Below are positions 54,876 to 62,925 of a stretch of DNA of 64,000 nt, piece after piece (position 1 is the stretch's first letter; each line of letters begins with the position of its first letter). Position numbers and translations under genes: made by a program. Source of the DNA: Cryobacterium sp. GrIS_2_6 (lineage in GTDB: Bacteria; Actinomycetota; Actinomycetes; Actinomycetales; Microbacteriaceae). The DNA is taken from NCBI RefSeq assembly GCF_035984545.1, contig NZ_JAXCHP010000001.1, positions 744,001 to 808,000 on the forward strand, given 5' to 3'. The notes beneath the pieces are model-generated. The model saw nothing but the letters and a program-made list of their open reading frames with translations. It was not told the origin of the DNA and did not search any database.

Positions 54876-56009
54876 CTAAATGATCGGCGGTCGGTTGAAG
54901 GTGAGAGTGACGGTGGCAACGCCCGCGTCAGGAACCTTCGTGGAGAACTGGATGATGCGCCAGAACTGGTCCTTGCCGTTCGGGAATCGCCCATCGCCGG
55001 GCGTCCAGAGCCGGGCGTCGTCGCCTGCAAGCCAGGATCCCAGCTGTGGCTCTGCCGCGGTCGGCTGGGTGAGGGTGGGTGTGGCGACAGGGAGGCCGTT
55101 GAGGAGCGCGTACCCGTTCGCCATCGCAGTCACCTGCGCCACGGATTCCACGTTGCTGAACGAGATGACCTGATCGAGGCGGGGTGCCTGGCCGAGGCCA
55201 CCGACTGGGGCGGCAGAGTAGACCGTTGCCGTGGGGGTGGCTGCCCCGGTCCCTGAGCCCGTCGCAATGATGGTCGTGCCCATTTTCGTGGCGTCCGTCG
55301 GCCACGTGTAGTCCAGGCACGAGGTCATGTCGAAGGCGAGCCCGGTGAACGCTGCCGTCCGGCCGGCGCGCGGCGACCAGATTCTTAGAACACGCTGCGG
55401 GTTGCCGTTGGCATCCCAGTAGCAGGTGATGGTCGTGTCCACCGACCCCGCGCCGGGGGCGGAAACGGAGGCCATGTCGGCAGCAACCTGCGAGACCGTC
55501 GTGTGCTGCGTGACCGGGTACCCCGGGATGAACGGCGGGATCGTCGACGTGCCCCCGACCACGGTCAGTCCGATGGATGCTCCGGGCCCGCACAGGGCCA
55601 CGTTCTGCGCGTCCGTGTACGCCTTGAACACCAGTTGCGCCGGGTCAATCCCCGCCGGGTAGGTGATCGCGGAATAGTCGGCGGCGATCACACGCTGGTT
55701 GAAATGGGAGCCGAACTCCTTGCCCGTGACGGGAAGCATCCCACTCGATCGCGCGAACGCGCCTGTCCAGACGATCCCACCCCACACGATGGTGCCATTC
55801 CGGTCCACATACACGGCGAAGGGGATGCCGTCGTAGCTGAGGATCGGGCCGGCCGAGAGGGCGCTGTCAGGGTTCTGCAAATTGATCTCGAACCCGATCG
55901 AACCGGAATCGTTGAGCCGGGTATCAAAGGACAGATTCTGCACGGAAAGCTCAGTCAGTCTTGTGTTCGTGTTCAAGTCGTACGCGAACACCCGGAACGT
56001 TTCGACCAT
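54876..56009 (-). CDS. Phage minor tail (baseplate) protein
   Basis: 377-residue protein, probably the tail-tip component after the distal tail protein. The N-terminal half (METFRVFAYDLNTNTRLTELSVQNLSFDTRLNDSGSIGFEI-like opening) with FAVYVDRNGTIVWGGIVW resembles Gp37-type minor tail proteins of actinobacterial siphophages, which fit the tail-hub fold. ATG at 56009 overlaps the stop of the upstream gene (TGATG). The stop lies 7 bp before the fibre start. The function is inferred from gene order and the N-terminal pattern. Confidence 0.75.
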   Translation of the reverse strand: MVETFRVFAYDLNTNTRLTELSVQNLSFDTRLNDSGSIGFEINLQNPDSALSAGPILSYDGIPFAVYVDRNGTIVWGGIVWTGAFARSSGMLPVTGKEFGSHFNQRVIAADYSAITYPAGIDPAQLVFKAYTDAQNVALCGPGASIGLTVVGGTSTIPPFIPGYPVTQHTTVSQVAADMASVSAPGAGSVDTTITCYWDANGNPQRVLRIWSPRAGRTAAFTGLAFDMTSCLDYTWPTDATKMGTTIIATGSGTGAATPTATVYSAAPVGGLGQAPRLDQVISFSNVESVAQVTAMANGYALLNGLPVATPTLTQPTAAEPQLGSWLAGDDARLWTPGDGRFPNGKDQFWRIIQFSTKVPDAGVATVTLTFNRPPII

Positions 56010-56926
56010 CAGGCAAACCCCCAAGCCGAGCGGAAACCGATACTGAACCGGGCAGCGACTTGTGCGCTATCCGCTGAGGCCACACGGATCGTGGATGACC
56101 CGGGCGGCAGCGTGAACCAGTTGGACCCGGTTGCCACAGCGTTGAACCGTGTAGCCGTGCCGTTGAGCATGATGCTCCGCGTGCCCATGTCAATGACCAC
56201 CGAGTCGGAGGCTGCCAGGGTCAGGTTCAGCTTCATGAACTGGCCCGTTGATGAGTTCGTGAGGCTCGGGTTCGTGCACGGGCCGGTGATGGTGAAGACG
56301 GGGGCGGTCGCGTAGTTCCCCGCATTGTTGACCTGCATGGAACCACCTGTGGACGCTCCGAACGATGCCGGAAACGTCAGCGGAAACGTGATTCCGGCCG
56401 TCGGCGACGGCAGTCCGGCGGACGCGGTTTGGAGCACCGTGTCATACAGGAGCGGATCGGCCGCGGTGAACTCGACCGGGATGACAGCCTTGTGAAAGGA
56501 ATAGTCCAAGTCGATCGGCAGGGCCGCTTTCGTAGGGCGACACGTGATCTGCCGCGGTCCGGCCCACCCCGGGGCGAGGAACTGCAGTTGCAGCTGCTTC
56601 GCCGGGTCCGAGATGTTCTGCAAGGCGTTCGCCACACCCGACAGGACTGTTTCGAACGGCTGCGAGGTGACGGTCACCATCAGGTCGACAACAAAGATCC
56701 GTGAGCCCAGCAGGTTCACGCCGGGATACGAGCCGTCCCGGCGCGGAACTACAACGTCACCGGACCGCAGTGCGGGCAGGGCGCGCAATCCGTCGATCTT
56801 CGTGAACTGCACGTCCGTGCCTGGACCGAACAGGAGCCCGTTGAAGGACCCCTGGAACGCGGCCACGAGAGTGCTGCCGGGATACGTGGTGACCCCGGGG
56901 TAAAGCGTTGCGCCAGAGTATGGCAT
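56009..56926 (-). CDS. Distal tail protein (Dit-like)
   Basis: 305-residue phage tail protein directly after the tape measure in gene order. FNGLLFGPGTDVQFTKIDGL, RSGDVVVPRRDGSYPG, and FVVDLMVTVTSQP are typical of siphophage distal tail proteins, which form the ring joining tail tube to tail tip. The C-terminal part is a galectin-like beta domain (LNLTLAASDSVVIDMGTRSIMLNGTATRF, then SNWFTLPPGSSTIRV), as in many Dit proteins. Start ATG at 56926 with GGAGGTAGCC upstream. Confidence 0.82.
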   Translation of the reverse strand: MPYSGATLYPGVTTYPGSTLVAAFQGSFNGLLFGPGTDVQFTKIDGLRALPALRSGDVVVPRRDGSYPGVNLLGSRIFVVDLMVTVTSQPFETVLSGVANALQNISDPAKQLQLQFLAPGWAGPRQITCRPTKAALPIDLDYSFHKAVIPVEFTAADPLLYDTVLQTASAGLPSPTAGITFPLTFPASFGASTGGSMQVNNAGNYATAPVFTITGPCTNPSLTNSSTGQFMKLNLTLAASDSVVIDMGTRSIMLNGTATRFNAVATGSNWFTLPPGSSTIRVASADSAQVAARFSIGFRSAWGFA

Positions 56927-56952
56927 GGGCTACCTCCGCCGTTTCGTGTTGT

Positions 56953-58749
56953 TCATCCGAGGCCGCGGAGGACCCAGCCGACCTCAGCCCCGATCCGGTG
57001 CGGGTCCGCGTTGGTTTGCGCAAACACCTGCACCGTTTGTGAGCGAGTGGCCGGGGCTGCTGTTGCGCCCTGCTGGCCCTGCTGTGCGTTCACCGCAGCC
57101 GTGACCCGGGAGGGCATGGCCTTCCGACCGGCGAGCATGTCCGTGGACAGGACCGCCTCGCCGCCGTGGATGACAGCAGGCACCGGAGTGCCATCCGCGC
57201 CAGGCACCCGGTCGGTGCCGATATCAAAGTGCGGCAGGGTCGGGAGGGCCAGGTGGATGCCGATCACCGACCCGGCCGACAAGATGCCGTTGATCGGCCC
57301 GAGGAGCCCGTTCACGACGTCAATAACGTTGTTGAAGATTCCCTTGACGAAGCCGACGACACCGTTGAAGCCGTCGCCGACCATGCCGCCGAAACCCCGC
57401 CACAATCCAGACCACCAGGACGAGATCCCGTCGCCGATGATGCGCAGGCCCAGCCACAGGTTATTGAAGGAATCGTGGGCGAATCCGACGAGTCCGTTCC
57501 ATGTGTCCGACGCGAATTGGCCGATCCCGGACCATAATCCGTTCCACCACGACGCGATACCGTCACCGACAGATACGAAGAATCCGGCGACAGCCTGCCA
57601 AGTGGTTTGCAGAAATGACGTCACCTGATCCCAGTTCGCGACGAGCCAGAGGATCGCGGCGACCAGCAATCCGATGCCCACAATGATGAGCAGGATCGGC
57701 CATGTTGCGGCGATTGTCGCTACGGCCGCGGCGATCATGGACACTGTGTACGCGCCGATGGCGATCACGAGGACGCCGCCGATGATTCCCGCGATCGTGT
57801 ATAGCAGCGGCCTGTTCTGGTCGAGATAGTCGGCCCATTGAGACCCGACCGTGATGACCTTCTCCACGATGGGGATGAGCATGCCGCCGAGCTTCTCGCC
57901 CATGGCCTCTACGCCAGCCTTGGCCTGCGCGAGCTTGCCCGCGAAAGTATCGCCGAACGCGTCCGCGGAACCCTTCACCCTGTCGGAGAGGGTCTTGAGG
58001 ATCTCGTCGCCGGCGCCCTGCTTCTCGGTGAGTTTCTCCTGTGCGAGCTGGCTGGCGGCGACAGCTTTCTCGTACGCGCCGTGAGCCTTCGATGCCGAGT
58101 CGGCCGCGCCCGGGGTCTTCGCGAGGATCGCGTTCACGTTGTCTTGCGCCTTCGCGAGAGCATCCTGCGCGAGACGGACCGCTTGCGCGTTGCCCGCATA
58201 AATGGGCATGTCGATGCCGAGAGCTTTCAGGGGCTTCGTCTGCCCCTCCATGCCCTTCGCAACGAGGAGCGCTGCGGCGTTCAAGTCCATGTTCTTCGCC
58301 TTGGCGAGGTCCGCGGCCACACCCATGACGGACATGGCCTTCTCCGGGTCCTTCAAAGACATAGTGAGGGTCGCGAGGGCGGTGTTCGTCTGGTCGTTGG
58401 TGAACCCGTAACCGCGCATCGTCGAGTCGAGCCCGGCAACCTTCGGTTCTAGCTCCTCCATGGAACCGCCCGCGTTCTGGACAGCCGTTTTCAGCTTCGC
58501 GTCCACGACTTCGGCGGCAGCCCCAGCCTCCAGGCTGAAACCGGCGATTGCCCCGCCAGCGGCGACGACGCCGAACGTGATCGCCTTGCCAGCAACTGCC
58601 GTCGTCTGGAAAGCGTGCTGCATTTTGGAGGAAGACCCGTCAGTCTCCTTCTCCATCTTGGAGACCTCGCCCTTGACCTTGCCGAGCTCGCTGTAGAGCT
58701 CCCCAGCCTTTGCCCTCAGCTCCAAAACCAGCGGGGGAAACATTTCCAC
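56953..58749 (-). CDS. Tail tape measure protein
   Basis: 598-residue tail-length protein. N-terminal coiled coil (LRAKAGELYSELGKVKGEVSKMEKE), then helical and hydrophobic segments (YTIAGIIGGVLVIAIGAYTVSMIAAAVATIA, WPILLIIVGIGLLVAAILWLVAN) and Trp/Gly repeats (SWWNGLWSGIGQFASDTWNGLV, SWWSGLWRGFGGMVG). HFDIGTDRVPGADGTPVPAVIHGGEAVL near the end is the common tape-measure C-terminal motif. By the usual rule of about 0.15 nm per residue the tail would be near 90 nm. Start GTG at 58749; an ATG follows two codons later. No peptidase domain is seen. Confidence 0.92.
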   Translation of the reverse strand: MEMFPPLVLELRAKAGELYSELGKVKGEVSKMEKETDGSSSKMQHAFQTTAVAGKAITFGVVAAGGAIAGFSLEAGAAAEVVDAKLKTAVQNAGGSMEELEPKVAGLDSTMRGYGFTNDQTNTALATLTMSLKDPEKAMSVMGVAADLAKAKNMDLNAAALLVAKGMEGQTKPLKALGIDMPIYAGNAQAVRLAQDALAKAQDNVNAILAKTPGAADSASKAHGAYEKAVAASQLAQEKLTEKQGAGDEILKTLSDRVKGSADAFGDTFAGKLAQAKAGVEAMGEKLGGMLIPIVEKVITVGSQWADYLDQNRPLLYTIAGIIGGVLVIAIGAYTVSMIAAAVATIAATWPILLIIVGIGLLVAAILWLVANWDQVTSFLQTTWQAVAGFFVSVGDGIASWWNGLWSGIGQFASDTWNGLVGFAHDSFNNLWLGLRIIGDGISSWWSGLWRGFGGMVGDGFNGVVGFVKGIFNNVIDVVNGLLGPINGILSAGSVIGIHLALPTLPHFDIGTDRVPGADGTPVPAVIHGGEAVLSTDMLAGRKAMPSRVTAAVNAQQGQQGATAAPATRSQTVQVFAQTNADPHRIGAEVGWVLRGLG

Positions 58750-58782
58750 GGGGCACCTCGATCAGTTTTGAGTTGTGAAAAA

Positions 58783-59229
58783 TCAGAGGCGGACGATTTC
58801 CGCCCAGGCATCCCGTGCAATTGCGGCAAGCAACGGCCGGGCATTCAGAACTCCGGGCTCGAAGAACGGGTAGCCCTTGGACCCGTTCAGACCCAGCTCG
58901 ACACGACGGCCGTAAGCCATCCGCGGGGCGACCTTGGTGCCGTACTCGGTGAAACCGAACCGGGTGATCGGGTCCGCCTTGATCGAGCGGCGCAGGTCGC
59001 CCGAGATGACATTCGGCTTATCGCCGCCCACGTGACGGTCCGCGACGAGATGCCCGTATTTCTCGGCCCGCGGGCCCATGATCCGTTTACGGGTGCCCTC
59101 GAAGTTGCTCATGGCCTCTTTGACCACGACCGCCGCGGACTTAGCGACAATGATTTTCGAGGCGTCGTCAGCCTGAGCCGCAACCTTCTTCAGCGCGGAC
59201 TCGAATTCGGAGATCCCCAACCAGCCCAC
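58783..59229 (-). CDS. HK97 gp10-like tail protein
   Basis: 148-residue protein of the HK97 gp10/tail-component type. EFESALKKVAAQADDASKIIVAKSA at the N-terminus and ISGDLRRSIKAD, EYGTKVAPRMAYGRRVELG, PFFEPGVLNARPLLAAIARDAW in the C-terminal part fit the family, which helps complete the head-tail joint or tail terminator. GTG at 59229 has TGAGGGTGA before it. Here it stands between the tail chaperones and the tape measure, somewhat later than the usual place before the tube gene. Confidence 0.82.
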   Translation of the reverse strand: MGWLGISEFESALKKVAAQADDASKIIVAKSAAVVVKEAMSNFEGTRKRIMGPRAEKYGHLVADRHVGGDKPNVISGDLRRSIKADPITRFGFTEYGTKVAPRMAYGRRVELGLNGSKGYPFFEPGVLNARPLLAAIARDAWAEIVRL

Positions 59230-59244
59230 AGAATCACCCTCAAA

Positions 59245-59484
59245 TCACGAGTTGTGCCGTGCTTCTTCCGCCTTGTACAGCTGGTCGATTCGCAGCGTCC
59301 ACTCGATGACGTCGCCCGGTTCGTCCATGTATTCGTCGTGAGTCATCGGGATGAGTTTGCGAAACAGATATTCGTTGTTCGCCCTCGACGCACGCAGGGA
59401 CAGGGGCATTGCGCCCCCATCCCGAAGCGCAGACTCTAGGTGTCGGAGGCCCCAGTAGGGGAGTCCGGCTCCTCGATGCCCGGG
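59245..59484 (-). CDS. Tail chaperone G-T extension, expressed by -1 frameshift
   Basis: This frame is open upstream of its only ATG (59409) well into the G gene, and it encodes GLPYWGLRHLESALRDGGAM, then LSLRASRANNEYLFRKL, and ends EEARHNS. Together with the C CCG GGC heptamer (59484-59478 on the minus strand), which is in the correct phase, this makes a G-T fusion of about 227 residues: 150 from G and 77 from this frame. The T part contains the ELA-like LRHLESAL block. Such fusions help load the tape measure in tailed phages. The separate ATG at 59409 would give only 54 residues. Confidence 0.75.
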   Translation of the reverse strand, partial: PGHRGAGLPYWGLRHLESALRDGGAMPLSLRASRANNEYLFRKLIPMTHDEYMDEPGDVIEWTLRIDQLYKAEEARHNS

Positions 59485-59927
59485 TCGATCTGGAAGGAAT
59501 CTTCGGCGACGACACGCTCGGCCGCGAAGATCTTCTGCGCGTGGTCCGCGATCGCCTTCTTCGTGTCCTTCGGCAGGTCCAGAAGATCATCGACGGACTG
59601 CGGGAGAGGGATCGGCTTGCCGTCACGCTTGAGCGTCCACGACTTCAGCAGCACCCACGCAACCGTGTTGTTCAGATACAGGATGTCGCGGGCCTCCTCA
59701 CGGGTGAGGTGCACGTCCGCCCCGGTAAGCGCAGCCGACTCGGCCGGCTCGAACCCGTCCGCGGTCACCGAGCGGGCCGATTGAATCTTCCGAATCGCAC
59801 CCTCGGCCGGGGTCCCGGCCACAGCCAGCTCCTCCTCGCGACGGTTCGAAAGCTCCTTGAGCTTGTAAAACGACGCGGACCCGCCAGGGATGCGAGTCCG
59901 GTATAGATCATCTTTCTGTGCTGCCAT
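59436..59927 (-). CDS. Tail assembly chaperone G
   Basis: 163-residue protein between the tube and gp10-like genes, the position of gpG. It is helical and acidic near its end: FYKLKELSNRREEELAVAG, LTREEARDILYLNNTVAWVLLKSWTLKRDG, LLDLPKDTKKAIADHAQKIF. ATG at 59927 has GGAGG 7 nt upstream; the longer open frame to 60062 overlaps the tube gene region and lacks a site. Its last 13 codons are replaced when ribosomes slip -1 at CCCGGGC, giving the G-T form. G forms normally outnumber G-T. Confidence 0.85.
   Translation of the reverse strand: MAAQKDDLYRTRIPGGSASFYKLKELSNRREEELAVAGTPAEGAIRKIQSARSVTADGFEPAESAALTGADVHLTREEARDILYLNNTVAWVLLKSWTLKRDGKPIPLPQSVDDLLDLPKDTKKAIADHAQKIFAAERVVAEDSFQIDPGIEEPDSPTGASDT
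59478..59484 (-). promoter_or_regulatory. Slippery heptamer C CCG GGC (-1 frameshift site)
   Basis: On the minus strand 59484-59478 reads CCCGGGC, split C CCG GGC in the G frame. It fits X XXY YYZ: after a -1 slip the two tRNAs pair with CCC and GGG. The -1 frame is open from here to 59245. Confidence 0.75.
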
Positions 59928-59947
59928 GATTGCCTCCGATAGGTGGG

Positions 59948-60937
59948 TTAGTAGGCGGTGGACTGTGCGGAGGTGAGGATCACCTGGGCGGGAGAGAATC
60001 CGCCGCCGAGAGCGTCCGTGGCGTTGGCAAGCATCTTTGTGGTCGCCTTCACTTCCATCCACTTGTTCGTGCCGGATGGGGCCGCGACGTCGTAGGTGAC
60101 CTTCGAGTGCTGGAACAGGATCGAATTCACCGCGTCGCCGGCCGGGGCGACCTTCACGAGCAGGGTCGGCTGGGTGTTGGTGAGGTAATCCTGGAGGTTC
60201 GTGTCAGCGGTGTACCCTTGGTAGATCGCCGTGATGGAACCGGCCACGGTGACCGGGCCGCCGAAGATCGCGAACGGTGTCTGCGTGCCCGTGACCGCCG
60301 GGATGATCTCGGTGGCACGCTTGTACTCGACGTCAACCTCGGAGAAGGTCGAGAGGGCGGTTCCGCCGAGGGTGATGATGGTATTCCAGCCCGGCATCGG
60401 CTTGGCCGTCGTCGGAGTGTTGGCGGGCGGGGTGATCGCCGTGGCCGGAAGACCCACCCACGTGACGTTGAGCTCGGCGAGGCCCTCAGGCTTGATGGTG
60501 ATCTTCACCGTCGACGGGATGGCGCCGGGCATGGCGAGGACCTTGCCCGCGCCGTCGTTGTAGAAGACGGTGTAGGACGGCGGCTGGGCCGCGTCCCCGC
60601 CAGAACCGTTGTATAGGGCCGTCTTGTGCGTGTACGGGCCGGCACCGCCGATGGTGTCCGGGTTACCGAGGACGGCGAGCAGGTGCGGGTACACCGAGTC
60701 GAGGTAGAAGTACGTCTTGTAGGCGATGGTGTCGTGGCCCTGGCCCTGCTGCTGCTCGTACTCACCGGCCATGGAACCGCGGAGGGCGCCGTCGACGATC
60801 GGGGGGCGGGTCGGAACCCATGTGGGCGAGTCGACCGGGACCCAGAATGTGGGGGCGGCCATGGCGACGCCGCGGGTGGTCTCTTTTGCGAGGCCCATCC
60901 ACTGCAGATTCGCCGGGGCAAACGTCGATGCGGGCAT
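59948..60937 (-). CDS. Major tail tube protein
   Basis: 329-residue phage protein with the tube-protein pattern: WMGLAKETTRGVAMAAPTFWVPVDSP at the N-terminus, FYLDSVYPHLLAVLGNPD, and STVKITIKPEGLAELNVTWVG in the beta-rich core. The second half has FSEVDVEYKRATEIIPAVTG and ITAIYQGYTADTNLQDYLTN, typical of siphophage tube proteins. It lies directly before gpG, as expected. ATG at 60937 with AAGGAATAAC upstream, 3 bp after the preceding gene. Confidence 0.85.
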   Translation of the reverse strand: MPASTFAPANLQWMGLAKETTRGVAMAAPTFWVPVDSPTWVPTRPPIVDGALRGSMAGEYEQQQGQGHDTIAYKTYFYLDSVYPHLLAVLGNPDTIGGAGPYTHKTALYNGSGGDAAQPPSYTVFYNDGAGKVLAMPGAIPSTVKITIKPEGLAELNVTWVGLPATAITPPANTPTTAKPMPGWNTIITLGGTALSTFSEVDVEYKRATEIIPAVTGTQTPFAIFGGPVTVAGSITAIYQGYTADTNLQDYLTNTQPTLLVKVAPAGDAVNSILFQHSKVTYDVAAPSGTNKWMEVKATTKMLANATDALGGGFSPAQVILTSAQSTAY

Positions 60938-60940
60938 GTG

Positions 60941-61171
60941 TTATTCCTTCGATTCGGTCGACTTGGGAGCCTTGGTGGGCTTGGTGGGCTCTTCGACCGG
61001 CACCAGGTGCGCGTGTTCGAGAGGTTCAGTGAGGGTGATCTCGTCGCCCGGATTCAGGACGACGGTGGAGCCTTCCGCGTCGTCGCCGTCGCGGTGCACG
61101 AGAGCATCGGGGCCGTGTACGAGGTGGGCGAAGACTTCGGCGAAATCGTGGACAAATTTGTATCGGGCCAC
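60941..61171 (-). CDS. Small phage protein before the tube gene
   Basis: 76 residues: YKFVHDFAEVFAHLVHGPDALVHR, NPGDEITLTEPLEHAHLVPVEE, then a Lys/Thr/Pro tail. It is compact and without a signal peptide. Small proteins at this place are often head-tail joining or scaffold parts, but no family is recognised. GTG at 61171 has TAGGAGCC 5-6 nt upstream. It is 3 bp from the tube start, so the two are likely translated together. Confidence 0.68.
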   Translation of the reverse strand: MARYKFVHDFAEVFAHLVHGPDALVHRDGDDAEGSTVVLNPGDEITLTEPLEHAHLVPVEEPTKPTKAPKSTESKE

Positions 61172-61199
61172 GGGGGCTCCTAACGGGGTTGAGTGAGAG

Positions 61200-61418
61200 T
61201 TACTTGTGGCGTTTGGCGGCGCGCGCCTTCAGGGCTGTTGAGACGCGGGCGGTGTGGCCCAGGCGAAGACGGCCGGTCGTCGCCTTCTTGCCGGTATGGC
61301 GGGCCTTCTGGCCGCGCTTGACACGGATGACACGGGTGGAGCGGCGAACCGGGCGGCGCTTCCGAACCTTCTTGCCGGTCCGGCCGTGCCGGGTGGATGT
61401 TGCACGTGCGCGCCCCAT
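61200..61418 (-). CDS. Very basic 72-residue phage protein
   Basis: 72 residues with about 28 Arg or Lys and almost no acids: ARATSTRHGRTGKKVRKRRP, VIRVKRGQKARHTGKKATTGRLRLGH. Such composition points to binding of nucleic acid or a polyanionic surface. Head-tail genes surround it, and I know no named family. Support for coding: its ATG overlaps the stop of the upstream gene (TGATG at 61418), the same coupling used elsewhere in the operon. The opposite-strand frames look like shadows. Confidence 0.65.
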   Translation of the reverse strand: MGRARATSTRHGRTGKKVRKRRPVRRSTRVIRVKRGQKARHTGKKATTGRLRLGHTARVSTALKARAAKRHK

Positions 61419-61951
61419 CAGGCTTGAAGAATCTCGGTCACGTCGAACTCGACGACGGCGAAGACGACGACCCGGCCGACATCATCCTGGGGAAGATCGC
61501 GGGTGACCCGAATGTCGTTCTGGTCCTGACCGCCCTGGAAGATCACCGCCGAATTTCCCATCGTCGGGTCCGAGCGGATCCGCGTCTTGATCGCGTCGAT
61601 GATGGAGTCGAACGGTGTCACCCAGGCGTCCTCGTCAGTGCCGTCCGGGTAGGCGGCAGGGACGAGGAACTGATACTGGACGACGAGCCCCACGGTGTGG
61701 TTGACCTGTTTGGAGCCGCCGATCGCAGCGCCCAAAGTCACCCGGGATTCGTGCGACGTGTCCAGGTGCACGAACCCGACCGCACCCCAGCCAAGATTGA
61801 CTTGAACATTCCAGTTCGCGCCTTGGATGATGGTCGGCTGGTCCAAATACACCTTCGGCATGCCCACGATTGCCGGGGTTTGGAAGAAGTTCCGGAGGGC
61901 GACCCGGACCGCCCCGTCGCTCACTGCGTCCTCCGGTGACGGGACAGCCAT
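61418..61951 (-). CDS. Phage head-tail (neck) protein
   Basis: 177-residue protein with the opening AVPSPEDAVSDGAVRVALRNFFQTPAIVG. Middle: VYLDQPTIIQGANWNVQVNLGWGAVGFVHLDTSHESRVTLGAAIGG and TVGLVVQYQFLVPAA. End: FDSIIDAIKTRIRSDPTMG, VVVFAVVEFDVTEIL. The last part resembles tail-terminator or neck proteins that cap the tube. It overlaps the connector gene by 31 nt and runs straight into the basic protein gene. Role inferred from order. Confidence 0.7.
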   Translation of the reverse strand: MAVPSPEDAVSDGAVRVALRNFFQTPAIVGMPKVYLDQPTIIQGANWNVQVNLGWGAVGFVHLDTSHESRVTLGAAIGGSKQVNHTVGLVVQYQFLVPAAYPDGTDEDAWVTPFDSIIDAIKTRIRSDPTMGNSAVIFQGGQDQNDIRVTRDLPQDDVGRVVVFAVVEFDVTEILQA

Positions 61952-62802
61952 TCGACGGCGAGGTCGATCTCTTCGAGGCCGCCATCCTCGACCTTGGCTG
62001 TCTTGGCGGGTTGGCCGCGCATGGAGCTCATGACGAGCGCCTCCGACCCGCGGGTTTTGATCAGCGCCGAGGTGAGGAGCACGACAGCCTGCTTGATCGC
62101 CTCGGGGAGGGCGGACACGTTCGCGCCCGCAGAGTGCAGGTTGACGAGAGGGGCGGCCAGTGTGGCAGTGTTGCCGGTCACGGAGAGCACGTTGACACGC
62201 TCGCTCACACCCGGTTCATGGATGGTCAGTTGCATGCCCGGCAGGACGCCGAGAGTGGAGTCGACCAGGATTGTCGTTGCCCCGCCGTTCGTGGCCGCCG
62301 TGAGGACGCTGTTCGCGTACCCGTTGACGTAGGTGACCGCGGCGTACAGGTACCCGGAGGCGGTGCGCGACGTTGCGCCGGGCATCGGGAACGACATGGC
62401 CAGAATGGGGATCTCGGTGACCTTGCGGCCAACCCACACGTTGGACAGGTCCGGCAGGGAGGCCATCATGCTCGGCTGCGGGCCGACAGACACGTTCGTG
62501 ACCTGAATGACAGGGGTGAAGGCGAGGGGAACCTTGAGGGTGCCCTCGTTGCTCACCCGGTACCGGCCCGCCTGCGTGTCCAAGGTCGCGCCGAGAATCT
62601 GGTAGCAGTAGTCGTCAGCAAGCGAAGATGCGCGGGCGATGGTCTGGGAGAGGGCGTCCGCGTTCTGCTGCGGGGTGCCGCCCACAACGAGCTGGGAGAC
62701 GTTCACGCCCGTGGGGGAGGCCAGATATTCGGCCGGGGTCAGATAGGGCGACCGGGAGGCGTACGTGGGGACGTACAGCGCCGAGGCGGGGGTGACAACC
62801 AT
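61921..62802 (-). CDS. Head-tail connector (adaptor) protein
   Basis: 293-residue protein directly after the capsid gene. The opening VTPASALYVPTYASRSPYLTPAEYLASPTGVNV and DALSQTIARASSLADDYCYQIL are typical of actinophage head-tail adaptors (gp6-like helical connector). The middle holds a beta segment (GGATTILVDSTLGVLPGMQLTIHEPG). The end has LPEAIKQAVVLLTSALIKTRGSEALVM. ATG at 62802 is chosen over 62814 because the first ATG lies inside a weak context; both are possible. It is separated from the capsid gene by 123 bp with a hairpin. Confidence 0.78.
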   Translation of the reverse strand: MVVTPASALYVPTYASRSPYLTPAEYLASPTGVNVSQLVVGGTPQQNADALSQTIARASSLADDYCYQILGATLDTQAGRYRVSNEGTLKVPLAFTPVIQVTNVSVGPQPSMMASLPDLSNVWVGRKVTEIPILAMSFPMPGATSRTASGYLYAAVTYVNGYANSVLTAATNGGATTILVDSTLGVLPGMQLTIHEPGVSERVNVLSVTGNTATLAAPLVNLHSAGANVSALPEAIKQAVVLLTSALIKTRGSEALVMSSMRGQPAKTAKVEDGGLEEIDLAVEWLSRHRRTQ

Positions 62803-62883
62803 TGCGCACTCCAAAGTGTTGAGGTGAAACCCGACACCCCCCGATGGGAGGCAGACACCAGAGGGCGCCGGGGGTAGTGGGGT

Positions 62884-62917
62884 GGTGCCGCCGCGGCCCG
62901 AAGGTCACGGCGGCACC
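62884..62917 (-). terminator. Perfect 10-bp hairpin after the capsid-like gene
   Basis: 62884-62893 and 62908-62917 are exact inverted arms with a 14-nt loop. There is no T-run after it on the minus strand. It may slow or partly stop transcription below the capsid gene, so that capsid protein is made in excess. Confidence 0.5.
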
Positions 62918-62925
62918 GGAGGCCG

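Noticed and set aside
59240..59626. 128-residue Arg/Ser-rich frame over the G/T region
   Set aside because: It is the third, +1 frame relative to G. It is Arg/Ser-biased and cannot be reached by a -1 slip; the real extension is the frame ending at 59245.
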